From: an uncultured Pelagibacteraceae bacterium
GTDB taxonomy: Bacteria; Pseudomonadota; Alphaproteobacteria; Pelagibacterales; Pelagibacteraceae
NCBI GenBank assembly: GCA_902581585.1
Contig: CACHPB010000004.1
Span: forward strand, 1 to 64,000
Length of the DNA stretch: 64,000 nucleotides
Direction of reading: 5' to 3'
Under the pieces are notes generated by a model. The model was not told the origin of the DNA, made no database searches, and saw only the letters and a program-made list of their open reading frames with translations. This document shows, in pieces, positions 17,810 to 27,063 of the stretch; the first letter of the stretch is position 1, and the number at the start of each line of letters is the position of its first letter. Both the position numbers and the translations under genes were made by a program.

Positions 17810-18407
17810 AATCTGCTGAAAGAGCTTTAATGTTATCTTTAGAAAATTTGGTTGTATGTGAGTACTCAATATGGTCAATACCAACTTCGATTATATTATT
17901 CTGATCTTTAAACTTACTTACCTGATCATCCATAAAATTAAAATGTATAAATTGAACAGATGAAGCTTTTCCATCATCTGAAGTTCTATCAACGTCCATC
18001 TCTGGGACTGCATATATTTTTTCATCGTTTATTTTTATAAAAATATTCTTCTCAACTCCCCCTAATTTTCCAAGAAATTCTGCTCTTATTGCTGGGTTGT
18101 CTATCTCAAACATTAAAGTAGCAACTAATTCTTTTCCGCTAGGTATTAGAGGATTATACGCAGCAAGTTCGTCTGCTACTTGTTCATCTCCACCTTTTTC
18201 AATGTAAAGCATTTCCTGAACTTGGGCTATCATTGTTTCATAACACTCAAAATAAAATGTTGCATATGGTCCCAGAAGAATCCTTCTATTTTTTTTAAAT
18301 TCAACTAATTCTTTTCTCATTTGCTTTCTGACTTTTATATAAGCATCTAAAGGTAAGAGATCTTTTTTTGTAATTATTTTTTGTTCTTTTGACATTCTAT
18401 AATCCAT
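17802..18407 (-). CDS. DUF3501 family protein
   Basis: This 201-residue cytosolic protein contains LLPLDAYIKVRKQMRKE and GPYATFYFEC, features of the DUF3501 family, which has no assigned activity. It is the last gene of a probable operon: rubrerythrin, Fe-S oxidoreductase, DUF3501. Its ATG overlaps the Fe-S gene by 11 bases; an ATG at 18395, one base past that stop, is an equally plausible start. Its 3' end overlaps the convergent SH3 gene by 8 bases. A role in rubrerythrin-linked redox chemistry is inferred only from context. Confidence 0.78.
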   Translation of the reverse strand: MDYRMSKEQKIITKKDLLPLDAYIKVRKQMRKELVEFKKNRRILLGPYATFYFECYETMIAQVQEMLYIEKGGDEQVADELAAYNPLIPSGKELVATLMFEIDNPAIRAEFLGKLGGVEKNIFIKINDEKIYAVPEMDVDRTSDDGKASSVQFIHFNFMDDQVSKFKDQNNIIEVGIDHIEYSHTTKFSKDNIKALSADFN

Positions 18408-19764
18408 AACTTTTTGAGACTATTTCAATTGGATGCACAGCTTCATCACTTACTAAATTTGTATCTTCAGCTAGCTGTTTAATATGTTTTCCAGCCAATG
18501 GACAGTCAGAAGCCATATATTTATTATTTTTTCGTTTAACAGTGCTTGCGGTAGTTTTACCCACCTTGTTTGCAATGTCATGGGTTCCTTTCATTATTCC
18601 AAAGGTTCCACCATGCCCTGCACATCTTTCAACAACATCTAATTTAATATTTGGAATTAGTTTAAGCATGTCTCTTGCTTTATTGCCCATATTTTGAGCT
18701 CTTGCATGACAAGCATTATGAACAGTTACTCCACCATCAATTTCTTTTAGGCCATCAACCAAACCCTCTTTGTTGGCAATATCCATAACATATTCGTCAA
18801 TATCAAGTGTATTTTGAGAGAGTTTTTTGATTATTCCGTCATTTGGCATTAACAAAGGCCATTCAAACTTCAACATTAACCCACAACTAGCTGTTAAAGT
18901 TACAACTTTGAAGCCTTTTTCAATATATTTATTTAATTCTCTTGAAACTAGTTGTGCTTGTTTTGTAACTTGATCTAAATCAGCTTGTTCTAAGTAAGGC
19001 ATACCACAACAACCCACATAAGAATGTTCTACCTCTACATTATTATGGTGTAAGACTTTTAAAGCAGCCTCACCAGTTTTTTTCTTATTGAAATTAACAA
19101 AACATGTTGAGTAAATTACTACTTTTCTCTCGTTATTTTTTTTTAAAATATTTTTTTTGAATTTCTCAAAATACTTTGAAAATGTTTCTTTGTTGTACCT
19201 TGGTAAAATCGCTCTTTTATCTATACCAGTGAAAAATTCTAAAACTTTTCTAGCAAATTTATTTTTTACATCAGTAATCCAATTTATTAAAAAGTTAAAA
19301 AATATTCCTATTTTTGAATTTCTATCGATTTTAGTTAATTGATTTGCAGTTTTAGATATATCACCATTTTTTCTTTGAGCAGTCCTATATCTCAACATTA
19401 AATGAGGGAAATCTAAATCAAATTCATGCGGTGGTACATAAGGACATTTAGTCATGAAACACATATCACATAGAGTGCAAGCATCAACAACTGGTTTAAA
19501 CTTATCACTTGAAAGATCTGATACTTCGCCTCCTTCTGTTTCGTCTATAAAATCAAACAGCTTTGGAAAGCTATCACACAAATTAAAACATCTTCTACAT
19601 CCATGGCATATATCGAAGACCCTTCTCATCTCCTGATCAATTTTATCAGGGTTTGTAAAATCTGGATCTCTAAATTTTAATGGATGTCTTGTAGGTGTTT
19701 GTATACTACCTTCTTTGTTCATATAAAAATTTGTGGCGTTTGTGGACGAGAGGGGTTCGCCCAC
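18397..19764 (-). CDS. Fe-S oxidoreductase with CCG domains (GlpC/HdrD-like)
   Basis: This 455-residue protein has an N-terminal double [4Fe-4S] ferredoxin module: CHGCRRCFNLC near residue 52 and CTLCDMCFMTKCP near residue 91. Two Cys-rich (CCG) domains follow. The first ends in GCCGMPYLEQAD. The second ends in CAGHGG, where the middle Cys of CCG is replaced by Ala. The arrangement resembles the C subunit of anaerobic glycerol-3-phosphate dehydrogenase and HdrD, but no flavin partner is encoded nearby. With rubrerythrin and DUF3501 it probably forms an electron-transfer unit, an inference from gene order. Confidence 0.85.
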   Translation of the reverse strand: MGEPLSSTNATNFYMNKEGSIQTPTRHPLKFRDPDFTNPDKIDQEMRRVFDICHGCRRCFNLCDSFPKLFDFIDETEGGEVSDLSSDKFKPVVDACTLCDMCFMTKCPYVPPHEFDLDFPHLMLRYRTAQRKNGDISKTANQLTKIDRNSKIGIFFNFLINWITDVKNKFARKVLEFFTGIDKRAILPRYNKETFSKYFEKFKKNILKKNNERKVVIYSTCFVNFNKKKTGEAALKVLHHNNVEVEHSYVGCCGMPYLEQADLDQVTKQAQLVSRELNKYIEKGFKVVTLTASCGLMLKFEWPLLMPNDGIIKKLSQNTLDIDEYVMDIANKEGLVDGLKEIDGGVTVHNACHARAQNMGNKARDMLKLIPNIKLDVVERCAGHGGTFGIMKGTHDIANKVGKTTASTVKRKNNKYMASDCPLAGKHIKQLAEDTNLVSDEAVHPIEIVSKSYGL

Positions 19765-19773
19765 AAATTTTGT

Positions 19774-20190
19774 TTAAGAAATACTTTCTAAAGTTTTTTG
19801 AAACTTTCCAGCATGAGATTTTTCAGCTTTTGCTAAAGTCTCAAACCAGTCAGCTATTTCATCAAAACCTTCGTCTCTGGCTGTTTTAGCCATTCCAGGG
19901 TACATATCTGTGTACTCATGTGTTTCACCTTGAATTGCTGACTCGAGATTTGCCTTTGTTTCACCAATTGGTTTACCAGTTGCTGGATCACCTACTTCTT
20001 CTAAATATTCTAAGTGGCCATGAGCATGTCCAGTTTCACCTTCTGCAGTAGATCTAAATACCGCTGCTACGTCGTTAAAGCCCTCAACATCCGCTTTTTG
20101 AGCAAAATAAAGATATCTTCTATTTGCTTGGCTTTCTCCAGCAAATGCTTCTTTTAAGTTTTCCTCTGTTTTACTACCTTTTAATGACAT
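19774..20190 (-). CDS. Rubrerythrin (ferritin-like domain only)
   Basis: This di-iron protein of the rubrerythrin family is a likely peroxide reductase. In 138 residues it has the four-helix di-iron ligands: [11 protein letters not shown] near residue 15, [10 protein letters not shown] near residue 50, [10 protein letters not shown] near residue 88, and AEKSHAGKF near residue 126. The C-terminal rubredoxin domain of classical rubrerythrins is absent, so electrons must come from another protein, perhaps the Fe-S protein encoded 10 bases downstream. A strong Shine-Dalgarno (AGGAG) precedes the ATG. Confidence 0.92.
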   Translation of the reverse strand: MSLKGSKTEENLKEAFAGESQANRRYLYFAQKADVEGFNDVAAVFRSTAEGETGHAHGHLEYLEEVGDPATGKPIGETKANLESAIQGETHEYTDMYPGMAKTARDEGFDEIADWFETLAKAEKSHAGKFQKTLESIS

Positions 20191-20214
20191 ATTTTCTCCT
20201 ACTCTTAATAATGA

Positions 20215-20291
20215 TTCTAAAGTGATGTCTATATAATCATTATAAAATATAAGTCAACAGTTTAGAATAAATATAATGTATTATCTAAACT
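20215..20291 (-). promoter_or_regulatory. Rubrerythrin promoter with repeated TTTAGAA/TTCTAAA half-sites
   Basis: On the minus strand TTGACT (20257-20252) and TATAGA (20233-20228) are 18 bases apart, a plausible promoter. CTTTAGAA (20222-20215) sits at the predicted start site. An inverted repeat of AGTTTAGA (20259-20266) and TCTAAACT (20284-20291) lies just upstream. The half-sites resemble the iron-control elements reported for Irr, and irr is the next gene. Confidence 0.5.
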
Positions 20292-20306
20292 ATTGATATT
20301 ATTAAG

Positions 20307-20735
20307 TTATTTTTGAGATTGATTATCACTTACAATTTTAGCGATAACTTCTACTGATTTTATTTTTTTTCCTGGGATTGTTCTTTTAATATTAACTTCA
20401 TCAACATCATCTTGATGAATATCAATTAATCTATTTTCCTCTTCATCAAAAAAGTGATGGTGATGAGATATGTTTGTATCATAATAGCTTTGAGATGCAT
20501 TTAGTGGAATTTCTTTAAGATATCCTTTTTTAATAAACGCGTGCACAGTATTATAAACTGTTGCAAGCGATACTTTGATATTTGCTTGATTTTCAATGAT
20601 TCTAACCAATTCCTTGATAGTAAAATGAAAGGTTTGATCAGCATCAAATAAGACTTCACAGATTTTTATTCTTTGTTTAGTAGGTCTTAGTCCAGATTTT
20701 CTTAATTTATCAATATATTTCTTAGGGTAAGCCAT
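20307..20735 (-). CDS. irr: Iron response regulator Irr (Fur family)
   Basis: This 142-residue Fur-superfamily repressor has a winged helix containing SLATVYNTVHAF and a His-rich stretch SHHHHFFDEE in the dimer/metal region, typical of Irr. The N-terminal heme-regulatory Cys-Pro motif found in Bradyrhizobium Irr is absent. It is divergent from fabA, an arrangement I recall from other Alphaproteobacteria. A second Fur-family gene at 36.5 kb lacks the His run. Irr classically responds to heme or iron status and controls iron-using and oxidative-stress genes. Confidence 0.87.
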   Translation of the reverse strand: MAYPKKYIDKLRKSGLRPTKQRIKICEVLFDADQTFHFTIKELVRIIENQANIKVSLATVYNTVHAFIKKGYLKEIPLNASQSYYDTNISHHHHFFDEEENRLIDIHQDDVDEVNIKRTIPGKKIKSVEVIAKIVSDNQSQK

Positions 20736-20746
20736 TATTAATTATA

Positions 20747-20775
20747 ATTATTCTAAAGAATATCTATATTATAAT
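20747..20775 (+). promoter_or_regulatory. irr-fabA divergent promoter region with TTCTAAAGAA palindrome
   Basis: A perfect -10 TATAAT (20770-20775) lies 33 bases before the fabA ATG. The imperfect palindrome TTCTAAAGAA (20751-20760) lies between the -10 and the expected -35 position, where a bound repressor would block transcription. The same TTCTAAAG core recurs before rubrerythrin, pointing to Irr autoregulation or control of fabA. Confidence 0.4.
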
Positions 20776-20807
20776 GCTGCTAAATCAAGTAATAAGATTA
20801 CAAATTT

Positions 20808-21308
20808 ATGAAAAAGAGTTCTTTTAATTATGATGAATTAATAAGTTGCGCAAATGGAGAACTTTTTGGCCCAGGTAATGCAAAATTACCATCCCCACCA
20901 ATGCTAATGTTTGATAGAATTACAGAAATTTATGAAAATAAAGGTGCTTTTGGAAAAGGTTTAATGAAAGCTGAACTTGATATTAAAGATGATTTATGGT
21001 TCTTTAATTGTCACTTCAGGGAAGATCCAGTCATGCCTGGATGTTTAGGCTTAGATGCAATGTGGCAATTGGTTGGATTTTACTTGGGTTGGCTTGGAAA
21101 CCCTGGAAGAGGAAGAGCTTTAGGAGTAAGCACTGTAAAATTTACTGGTGAAGTTTTGAAAAATATCAAAATGGCAACATATATTATTGATATAAAGAGA
21201 ATATTGATTAAAGGAGAAACGACTGTCGGTTTAGCTAATGGAGTTCTTTTAGCAGATGATAAAAAAATATACACAGCTGACGGTCTGAAAGTGGGATTAT
21301 TTAAATAA
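20808..21308 (+). CDS. fabA: 3-hydroxydecanoyl-ACP dehydratase/isomerase
   Basis: This bifunctional hot-dog-fold enzyme introduces the cis double bond at the C10 stage of fatty acid synthesis. The 166-residue protein carries the active-site His69 in [11 protein letters not shown] and Asp83 in [15 protein letters not shown] and the C-terminal [10 protein letters not shown] are also FabA-like. It overlaps fabB by one base (TAATG), and fabI follows, forming a fatty acid operon. Confidence 0.96.
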   Translation: MKKSSFNYDELISCANGELFGPGNAKLPSPPMLMFDRITEIYENKGAFGKGLMKAELDIKDDLWFFNCHFREDPVMPGCLGLDAMWQLVGFYLGWLGNPGRGRALGVSTVKFTGEVLKNIKMATYIIDIKRILIKGETTVGLANGVLLADDKKIYTADGLKVGLFK

Positions 21309-22519
21309 TGAGAAGAGTAGTTATTACAGGTTTAGGAATTGTTTCTTGCTTAGGCAATAATCAAGAGGAAGTATATCAATCTTTATTAAATTCTAAGTCA
21401 GGAATTTCTTTTTGCGAAGAATATAAAGAACACAATTTGAAAAGTCATATTCATGGGAAGCCGAATATAAAACTTGAAGATCATGTTGATAGAAAAACAA
21501 TTAGATTTATGGGTTCTGGCTCGGCTTATAATTATATTGCAATGAAAGAGGCAATTGAAGATTCTGGACTAGAAGAAAGTGAAGTAAGTAATTTTAAAAC
21601 TGGAATTGTTATGGGTTCAGGTGGACCTTCAATAGAAAATGTTATTTTAGCAGCTGACAAAACACGAGCCAAAACTCCTAAATTGATGGGACCATTTATA
21701 GTTCCAAGAACAATGGCAAGTACTGCTTCTGCTACACTTGCAGTACCTTTTAAGATTAAAGGCACAAATTATACAATGAGCTCAGCATGTGCAACTAGTG
21801 GTCATTGTATTGGAAATTCTATGGAATTAATACAAATGGGAAAACAAGATATTGTTTTTGCAGGAGGTAGTGAAGAAATACATTGGGCAATGACAGCTAT
21901 GTTTGATGCAATGACTGCACTTTCCTCAAAATATAATGATACGCCTGAAAAAGCTTCTAGAGCTTACGATAAAACAAGAGATGGTTTTGTAATTGCAGGA
22001 GGTGCAGGAGTTCTAGTCCTTGAGGAGTACGAACATGCAAAAGCAAGGGGGGCAAAAATATACGCAGAATTAACTGGTTATGGAGCAACCTCAGATGGAT
22101 ACGATATGGTAGCCCCATCAGGTGAAGGAGCAGTAAGATGTATGAAAATGGCAATGTCAACTTCTAAAAATAAAATAGATTATATAAATACTCATGGAAC
22201 ATCTACTCCTGTAGGAGATATTACAGAATTGAATGCAGTAAAAGATACTTTTGGAAATGAAATTCCAAAAATAAGTTCAACCAAATCTTTGTCAGGTCAT
22301 CCACTAGGAGCTGCTTCAGTTCACGAAGCTATATATTGTTTAATTATGATGAAAAAAAATTTTATTGCTGGATCAGCCAACATCAGTGAAATGGATGAAG
22401 AGGCTAAAAAATTTCCAATCGTTGCTAAAACAGAAACAGAGGTAACTTTAAATACAGTTATGTCAAATAGTTTTGGTTTTGGTGGAACAAATGCAACACT
22501 AATTTTTGAGAAAGTTTAA
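21308..22519 (+). CDS. fabB: 3-oxoacyl-ACP synthase I
   Basis: This condensing enzyme elongates the unsaturated acyl chain made by FabA. The 403-residue protein has the nucleophilic Cys161 in SSACATSGH and the two catalytic His residues in [11 protein letters not shown] and [12 protein letters not shown], with the C-terminal [10 protein letters not shown]. Pairing with FabA argues for FabB rather than FabF. It is the second gene of fabA-fabB-fabI. Confidence 0.95.
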   Translation: MRRVVITGLGIVSCLGNNQEEVYQSLLNSKSGISFCEEYKEHNLKSHIHGKPNIKLEDHVDRKTIRFMGSGSAYNYIAMKEAIEDSGLEESEVSNFKTGIVMGSGGPSIENVILAADKTRAKTPKLMGPFIVPRTMASTASATLAVPFKIKGTNYTMSSACATSGHCIGNSMELIQMGKQDIVFAGGSEEIHWAMTAMFDAMTALSSKYNDTPEKASRAYDKTRDGFVIAGGAGVLVLEEYEHAKARGAKIYAELTGYGATSDGYDMVAPSGEGAVRCMKMAMSTSKNKIDYINTHGTSTPVGDITELNAVKDTFGNEIPKISSTKSLSGHPLGAASVHEAIYCLIMMKKNFIAGSANISEMDEEAKKFPIVAKTETEVTLNTVMSNSFGFGGTNATLIFEKV

Positions 22520-22522
22520 TTA

Positions 22523-23308
22523 ATGTCTTTAATGAAGGGAAAAAAAGGACTGATAATGGGTGTCGCGAATGAAAGGTCTATTGCGTGGGGTATTTCGCAA
22601 AAACTTGCTGAGGCAGGTGCAGAATTAGCTTTTACTTATTTGGGTGATGCTCTTAAAAAAAGAGTGGTACCTTTAGCAGAAAAACTCAATTCAAATGTTA
22701 CTTTCAGTTGTGACGTTGAAAAAAAAGATGAAGTAATAAAACTTTTTGAAGATATTAAATCCCAATGGGGCGAGATAGACTTTGTTGTCCATGCAATCGC
22801 ATTTTCAGATAAATCTGAATTATCTGGAGAATATTTAAATACTACAAGAGAAAATTTTCAAAGAAGTATGCTTATTTCATGCTTTTCGTTCACAGAAGTT
22901 GCAAGGGAAGCTTCCAAAGTCATGAAATTGGGTGGTAGCATGATCACTCTAAGTTATGAGGCTAATAAAGCTATACCAAATTATAATGTCATGGGTGTTT
23001 GTAAAGCGGCATTGGAGTCTAGTGTAAAATATTTAGCACGTGATCTAGGATCTAAAGGAATTAGAGTTAACGCAATAAGTGCTGGTCCAATTAAAACTTT
23101 AGCAGCATCAGCAATTGGAGATGCAAAATTTTTATATAAATGGAATGCTGATCACTCATTTTTAAAAAGAAATGTAGATAATTTAGATGTTGGAAACTCT
23201 GCACTATATCTTCTAAGTGATATGGCAGGTGGTGTGACAGGTGAAATTCACTATGTAGATGCTGGCTATAATAAAGTAGGTATGCCAGATCCAAAAAATA
23301 TATCTTAA
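22523..23308 (+). CDS. fabI: Enoyl-ACP reductase (NADH)
   Basis: This short-chain dehydrogenase-fold enzyme completes each elongation cycle by reducing enoyl-ACP. The 261-residue protein has the FabI nucleotide motif GVANERSIAWGI, the SYEA tyrosine and the catalytic YNVMGVCK (Tyr-x6-Lys). AGPIKTLAASAI and the closing VDAGYNKVGMP are also present. It is third in the fab operon, three bases after fabB. Confidence 0.96.
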   Translation: MSLMKGKKGLIMGVANERSIAWGISQKLAEAGAELAFTYLGDALKKRVVPLAEKLNSNVTFSCDVEKKDEVIKLFEDIKSQWGEIDFVVHAIAFSDKSELSGEYLNTTRENFQRSMLISCFSFTEVAREASKVMKLGGSMITLSYEANKAIPNYNVMGVCKAALESSVKYLARDLGSKGIRVNAISAGPIKTLAASAIGDAKFLYKWNADHSFLKRNVDNLDVGNSALYLLSDMAGGVTGEIHYVDAGYNKVGMPDPKNIS

Positions 23309-23320
23309 AGGTTTATCATT

Positions 23321-23470
23321 ATGCTAATTTTAGTTTGGTTTGTAGTTTGTATTATATTTTTTATAGTACAATTAATCCTTGAAGGTTCTGGTCATGCACT
23401 GGAAGTTTTTGCCCTATTGACCGCAATAGCTTTATTCTTGATAAATAGATTAGGTAAAAATAAAAATTAA
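23321..23470 (+). CDS. Small two-helix membrane protein, unknown function
   Basis: This 49-codon ORF fills the gap between fabI and msrB. It encodes a hydrophobic helix (residues 1-20), a short polar turn EGSGH, and a second hydrophobic helix (about 27-42), with a basic tail NRLGKNKN. That gives a credible two-pass membrane hairpin. It follows fabI by 12 bases on the same strand. I do not recognise the family. Support is the fit to the intergenic space and a clean membrane pattern, not homology. Confidence 0.55.
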   Translation: MLILVWFVVCIIFFIVQLILEGSGHALEVFALLTAIALFLINRLGKNKN

Positions 23471-23483
23471 ATAATAATCTATT

Positions 23484-23975
23484 ATGAGAAGAAATTTTTT
23501 AAAAATCGCTGGGGCTTCAATATTGGGTTTTTTATTTTATCCATTACACACATTAGCTAGTAATTTAGTTGGATTTAAAAAAAAATTAAAAAAAGATGAG
23601 AGTGAGTATAATATAATTAATCCTGATCTTACAAATGAACAAAAAATAATAATGTTTGAGGAGGGCACTGAACGTGCTGGAACTAGTGAATTAAACTATG
23701 AGAAAAGAAAAGGATCTTATCATTGTGCTAATTGTGGTGTGAAATTATTTGAGTCCACTGCAAAATTTGATAGTGGAACTGGGTGGCCATCATTCACTGA
23801 GGCAATACCAGGCGCGTTTGTAACAAAAACTGATTATTCTTTTGGCATGAAGAGGACTGAATATAGCTGTGCAAATTGTGGCGCTCATCACGGCCATGTA
23901 TTCAATGATGGTCCAGATGGTGGAAAAAGATATTGTAGCAATGGTCTTTGCTTGCTTTTCGTCCCAGAGAGTTAG
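23484..23975 (+). CDS. msrB: Peptide-methionine (R)-S-oxide reductase with Tat-type signal
   Basis: This enzyme reduces methionine-R-sulfoxide in proteins. The 163-residue protein starts MRRNFLKIAG, a twin-arginine RRxFLK motif followed by a hydrophobic stretch, so export through Tat is likely. The MsrB domain has GTGWPSF, zinc pairs CANCG and CANCG, and HHGHVFNDGP. The catalytic region is RYCSNGLC, where many homologues read RYCxNS. Tat targeting suits a folded metalloprotein repairing periplasmic proteins. Confidence 0.92.
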   Translation: MRRNFLKIAGASILGFLFYPLHTLASNLVGFKKKLKKDESEYNIINPDLTNEQKIIMFEEGTERAGTSELNYEKRKGSYHCANCGVKLFESTAKFDSGTGWPSFTEAIPGAFVTKTDYSFGMKRTEYSCANCGAHHGHVFNDGPDGGKRYCSNGLCLLFVPES

Positions 23976-23978
23976 TAA

Positions 23979-24359
23979 TTATATTTTTCTGATATAACCA
24001 ACATTAGTAGTTTTAAAATGCTTGAAAGGGATATTTGTATCTTTTATTGCCTTGATAGTCTCTTCAGTAATATTTCCATAGACCTCTATTTCGAATCTAT
24101 CCGCAATTTTGTTGTGCTTTTCAACATAAGCTTGGACTGGGGCATTATTAAGATGATGCAGCATAGCTTCACTATTTCGGTAAACTTCACTCCAAGTAAA
24201 TTCTAAAGGATCAGTTGGATCTTGATCGAAAGTATGAATAAGCATGTCTGGCTCTGATGCGTTAACAGCCTCATCAGCTTCTTTTGCTATCCTGAGATAC
24301 TCTTCAACCTTACCCTCTTTAACGCGTATTCTTGCAATTAAAATAAATGGGTTGGACAT
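23979..24359 (-). CDS. Antibiotic-biosynthesis-monooxygenase (ABM) domain protein
   Basis: This 126-residue ferredoxin-fold protein of the ABM superfamily shows the typical opening (FILIARIRVKEGK), the TFDQDPTDPLEFTWSEVYRN centre and the HLNNAPVQAYVEKH helix. Close families include putative quinol monooxygenases (YgiN) and heme-degrading proteins, but no residue visible here selects one. It ends 3 bases from the convergent msrB and begins 4 bases beyond the pnp stop, so it could be a last gene of the pnp transcript read in reverse order only by chance. Confidence 0.75.
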   Translation of the reverse strand: MSNPFILIARIRVKEGKVEEYLRIAKEADEAVNASEPDMLIHTFDQDPTDPLEFTWSEVYRNSEAMLHHLNNAPVQAYVEKHNKIADRFEIEVYGNITEETIKAIKDTNIPFKHFKTTNVGYIRKI

Positions 24360-24363
24360 TTAT

Positions 24364-26436
24364 CTATATAGCAGCCTGCTTAATAGATAGTTTTACTTTT
24401 CCTCGATCAAATCCAATAACTTTTACTTTAACTTCGTCACCTTCTTTGACTACATCAGTAACTTTAGCAACTCTTTTGTCTGCAAGTTCTGAAATATGAA
24501 CTAATCCATCTTGTTTTCCTAAGAAATTTACAAAAGCACCAAATTCCATAATTTTCATAACTTTTCCGTTATAAATTTTATTTAACTCAGCTTTAGCAGT
24601 AATATCTTTAATCATCTGCATTGCAATATTTCTTGCCTCTTCGTCAGGTGCAGCAACTGTTACTTCACCTTCGTCATTAACATCAACTTTTGCACCTGAT
24701 TTTTCTACTATTTCTCTAATAGTTGCACCACCTTTTCCAATTACAGCAGCAATATCTTTTTTGTCTACACTAATTTTTTCCATTTTTGGTGTGTGCTTTC
24801 CAACATTATCTCTTGATTTTGAAAGTGCTTTATTCATCTCGCCTAAGATGTGAATTCTTCCATCTTTAGCTTGATTCAAGGCTTGCTCCATGATCTCAAA
24901 TGTAATTCCAGTGATTTTTATATCCATTTGTAATGATGTGATCCCATCTTTTGTTCCAGCAACTTTGAAGTCCATATCTCCAAGATGATCTTCATCACCA
25001 AGAATATCCGATAATACTGTAAAATCGTCACCTTCTTTTATTAGACCCATTGCAATTCCTGCAACAGGCTCTTTTATAGGAACACCTGCATCCATAAGAG
25101 CTAAAGAGGTTCCACAAACAGTTGCCATTGAGGATGAACCATTTGACTCGGTTATTTCTGATACGATCCTAAATGTATAAGGAAAACTCTCTTTTGATGG
25201 TAGTGACGAGTTAATTGCTCTCCATGCTAATTTTCCATGACCTATCTCTCGACGACCTGTACCAATTCTACCAGTTTCACCAACTGAGAATGGAGGAAAA
25301 TTATAATGCAACATAAATCTTTCTTTTTGAAGACCATCTAGACTTTCAATCCTTTGTTCATCATCTGAAGTACCTAAAGTAGTTGTTACAATTGCTTGAG
25401 TTTCACCTCTTGTAAATAATGCAGATCCATGAACTCTTGGCAAAATACCTACTTCACACAAGATTGGTCTTACATCTGCAAGACCTCTTCCATCAATACG
25501 ATTTTTATTTTTTAGTATGTCAGTTCTTACTATAGATTTTTCTAAGTTTTTAAGTTGAGAGTTAACATCTAAATCTGTGTAATCTTCATTTTCTTCATAA
25601 AGTTTTTTTGCTTTTTCAGTGATTTCAGAAATTTGATTTGATCTATCCTGTTTATCTCTAGTAGAGAATGCTTTTTTTAGATCTTCTGTAAATTCTTCCT
25701 CTAATTTCTTTTTAATTTCTGAAAGATCTTTTTTTTCAACAACCCATTCTGGTTTTCTGCATTCTTTTGCAAGATCTTCTATCATTTGAATTATCGGAAT
25801 GAAACCTTCATGACCAAATTTTACAGCGTTTAACATTTCTTCTTCTGTTAAACCATTTGCTTCTGACTCAACCATTAAAACTGCATCTTTAGTACCAGCA
25901 ACCACTAAATCTAATTTAGATTCCTGTAATTCTTTCTTGGATGGGTTAAGCACATATTTTCCTTTAATAAAGCCGACTCTAGAAGCCCCCACAGGACCCA
26001 TGAATGGCATTCCTGAGATAGCCAAAGCGGCTGATGATGCAATAATTGATAAAATATCAGGCTCGTTCTCTTTATCATAAGATATTACAGTTGGTAATAG
26101 CTGTACTTCATTTTTAAACTCATCAGGAAACAATGGTCTAATTGGTCTATCGATTAATCTTGATATTAAAGTTTCGCTTTCAGTTGGTCTAGCCTCTCTT
26201 TTAAAGTAACCACCTGGAATTTTTCCAGCAGCATAATATTTCTCTTGGTAATTCACAGACAAAGGAAAGTAGTCCATGTCCGGGTTTACTTTTTTAGCTC
26301 CAACTACAGTCGCCAATACTACTGTCTCTCCACATTGGGCTATAATTGCTCCATCAGCTTGTCTAGCTATTTTCCCTGTTTCTAAACTTATTTTTTTTCC
26401 GCCTACTTCTATTTCTTTATTAATAACTTTAAACAT
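24364..26436 (-). CDS. pnp: Polyribonucleotide nucleotidyltransferase (PNPase)
   Basis: This phosphorolytic 3'-5' exoribonuclease of the degradosome has 690 residues. The first RNase PH domain has the [14 protein letters not shown] segment. The catalytic second RNase PH domain has [22 protein letters not shown] and [15 protein letters not shown] domain ([11 protein letters not shown]) and an S1 domain ([19 protein letters not shown]) follow. Its Shine-Dalgarno AAGGAAG overlaps the end of rpsO, whose stop is immediately adjacent. Confidence 0.97.
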   Translation of the reverse strand: MFKVINKEIEVGGKKISLETGKIARQADGAIIAQCGETVVLATVVGAKKVNPDMDYFPLSVNYQEKYYAAGKIPGGYFKREARPTESETLISRLIDRPIRPLFPDEFKNEVQLLPTVISYDKENEPDILSIIASSAALAISGMPFMGPVGASRVGFIKGKYVLNPSKKELQESKLDLVVAGTKDAVLMVESEANGLTEEEMLNAVKFGHEGFIPIIQMIEDLAKECRKPEWVVEKKDLSEIKKKLEEEFTEDLKKAFSTRDKQDRSNQISEITEKAKKLYEENEDYTDLDVNSQLKNLEKSIVRTDILKNKNRIDGRGLADVRPILCEVGILPRVHGSALFTRGETQAIVTTTLGTSDDEQRIESLDGLQKERFMLHYNFPPFSVGETGRIGTGRREIGHGKLAWRAINSSLPSKESFPYTFRIVSEITESNGSSSMATVCGTSLALMDAGVPIKEPVAGIAMGLIKEGDDFTVLSDILGDEDHLGDMDFKVAGTKDGITSLQMDIKITGITFEIMEQALNQAKDGRIHILGEMNKALSKSRDNVGKHTPKMEKISVDKKDIAAVIGKGGATIREIVEKSGAKVDVNDEGEVTVAAPDEEARNIAMQMIKDITAKAELNKIYNGKVMKIMEFGAFVNFLGKQDGLVHISELADKRVAKVTDVVKEGDEVKVKVIGFDRGKVKLSIKQAAI

Positions 26437-26685
26437 TTACTTCCTTAAATTTAATTTTGTTAGTACTGCTTTATAAGACTCAACGTTATTTTTCTTTAAA
26501 TAGTCTAATAATTTTTTTCTTCTGTTAACAGCCCTTAAAAGACCAACTGAGGAGTGTCTATCTTTTTTAAATTGCTTAATATGTTTGGATAAACTCTCAA
26601 TTTTACCGGTCAATTGGGCAATTTGAACTTCAGAAGATCCAGTATCTTTATCATGAATTTGAAGTTCTTTTACTTTTTCTTTCAT
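26437..26685 (-). CDS. rpsO: 30S ribosomal protein S15
   Basis: This 82-residue S15 has the conserved DTGSSEVQIAQLTGKI, the DRHSSVGLLRAVNRRKKLLDYLKK core and the final LNLRK. The N-terminus is a few residues shorter than in E. coli. The start is supported by AAGGAAACAA just upstream of the ATG. The order rpsO-pnp is the classical one. Confidence 0.97.
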   Translation of the reverse strand: MKEKVKELQIHDKDTGSSEVQIAQLTGKIESLSKHIKQFKKDRHSSVGLLRAVNRRKKLLDYLKKNNVESYKAVLTKLNLRK

Positions 26686-26697
26686 TTGTTTCCTTAT

Positions 26698-27063
26698 TTA
26701 TTTATTTGTTTGTTTAATTAAATTTTCAATTTTTTCTGCATAATCAAAAGAGTCATCTTTTACAAAGAAAAGTTTTGGTAAAAATTTCATAATGATTTTT
26801 TTTGATAAAACTTTTCTAATAACAAAAGAAGACATTTTTAATTTTTCTATAATTTCTTCAGTATTTTTTCCTCCCAGAGGCATCACGAATATTTTTGCCG
26901 TCTTTAAATCTGGCGACATTCTCACCTCAGTAACTGTAATTTCTCTTGTAGATAAATTAGTTATTTTAGCTTCATCTCTAATAAAAAGTGTACCAAGAGC
27001 TTGCTTAATCATTTCACCTACTCTTAATTGCCTTTGTGTTACAGTTTTACCTAAATGTTTCAT
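26698..27063 (-). CDS. rbfA: Ribosome-binding factor A
   Basis: This 30S maturation factor binds near helix 1 of 16S rRNA. The 121-residue protein contains RQLRVGEMIKQAL, the KH-like core with TVTEVRMSPDLKTAKIFV, and FLPKLFFVKDDSFDYAEKI. Its ATG is immediately followed in the reading direction by rpsO; truB, usually between rbfA and rpsO, is missing. The infB stop directly abuts its start. Confidence 0.95.
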   Translation of the reverse strand: MKHLGKTVTQRQLRVGEMIKQALGTLFIRDEAKITNLSTREITVTEVRMSPDLKTAKIFVMPLGGKNTEEIIEKLKMSSFVIRKVLSKKIIMKFLPKLFFVKDDSFDYAEKIENLIKQTNK

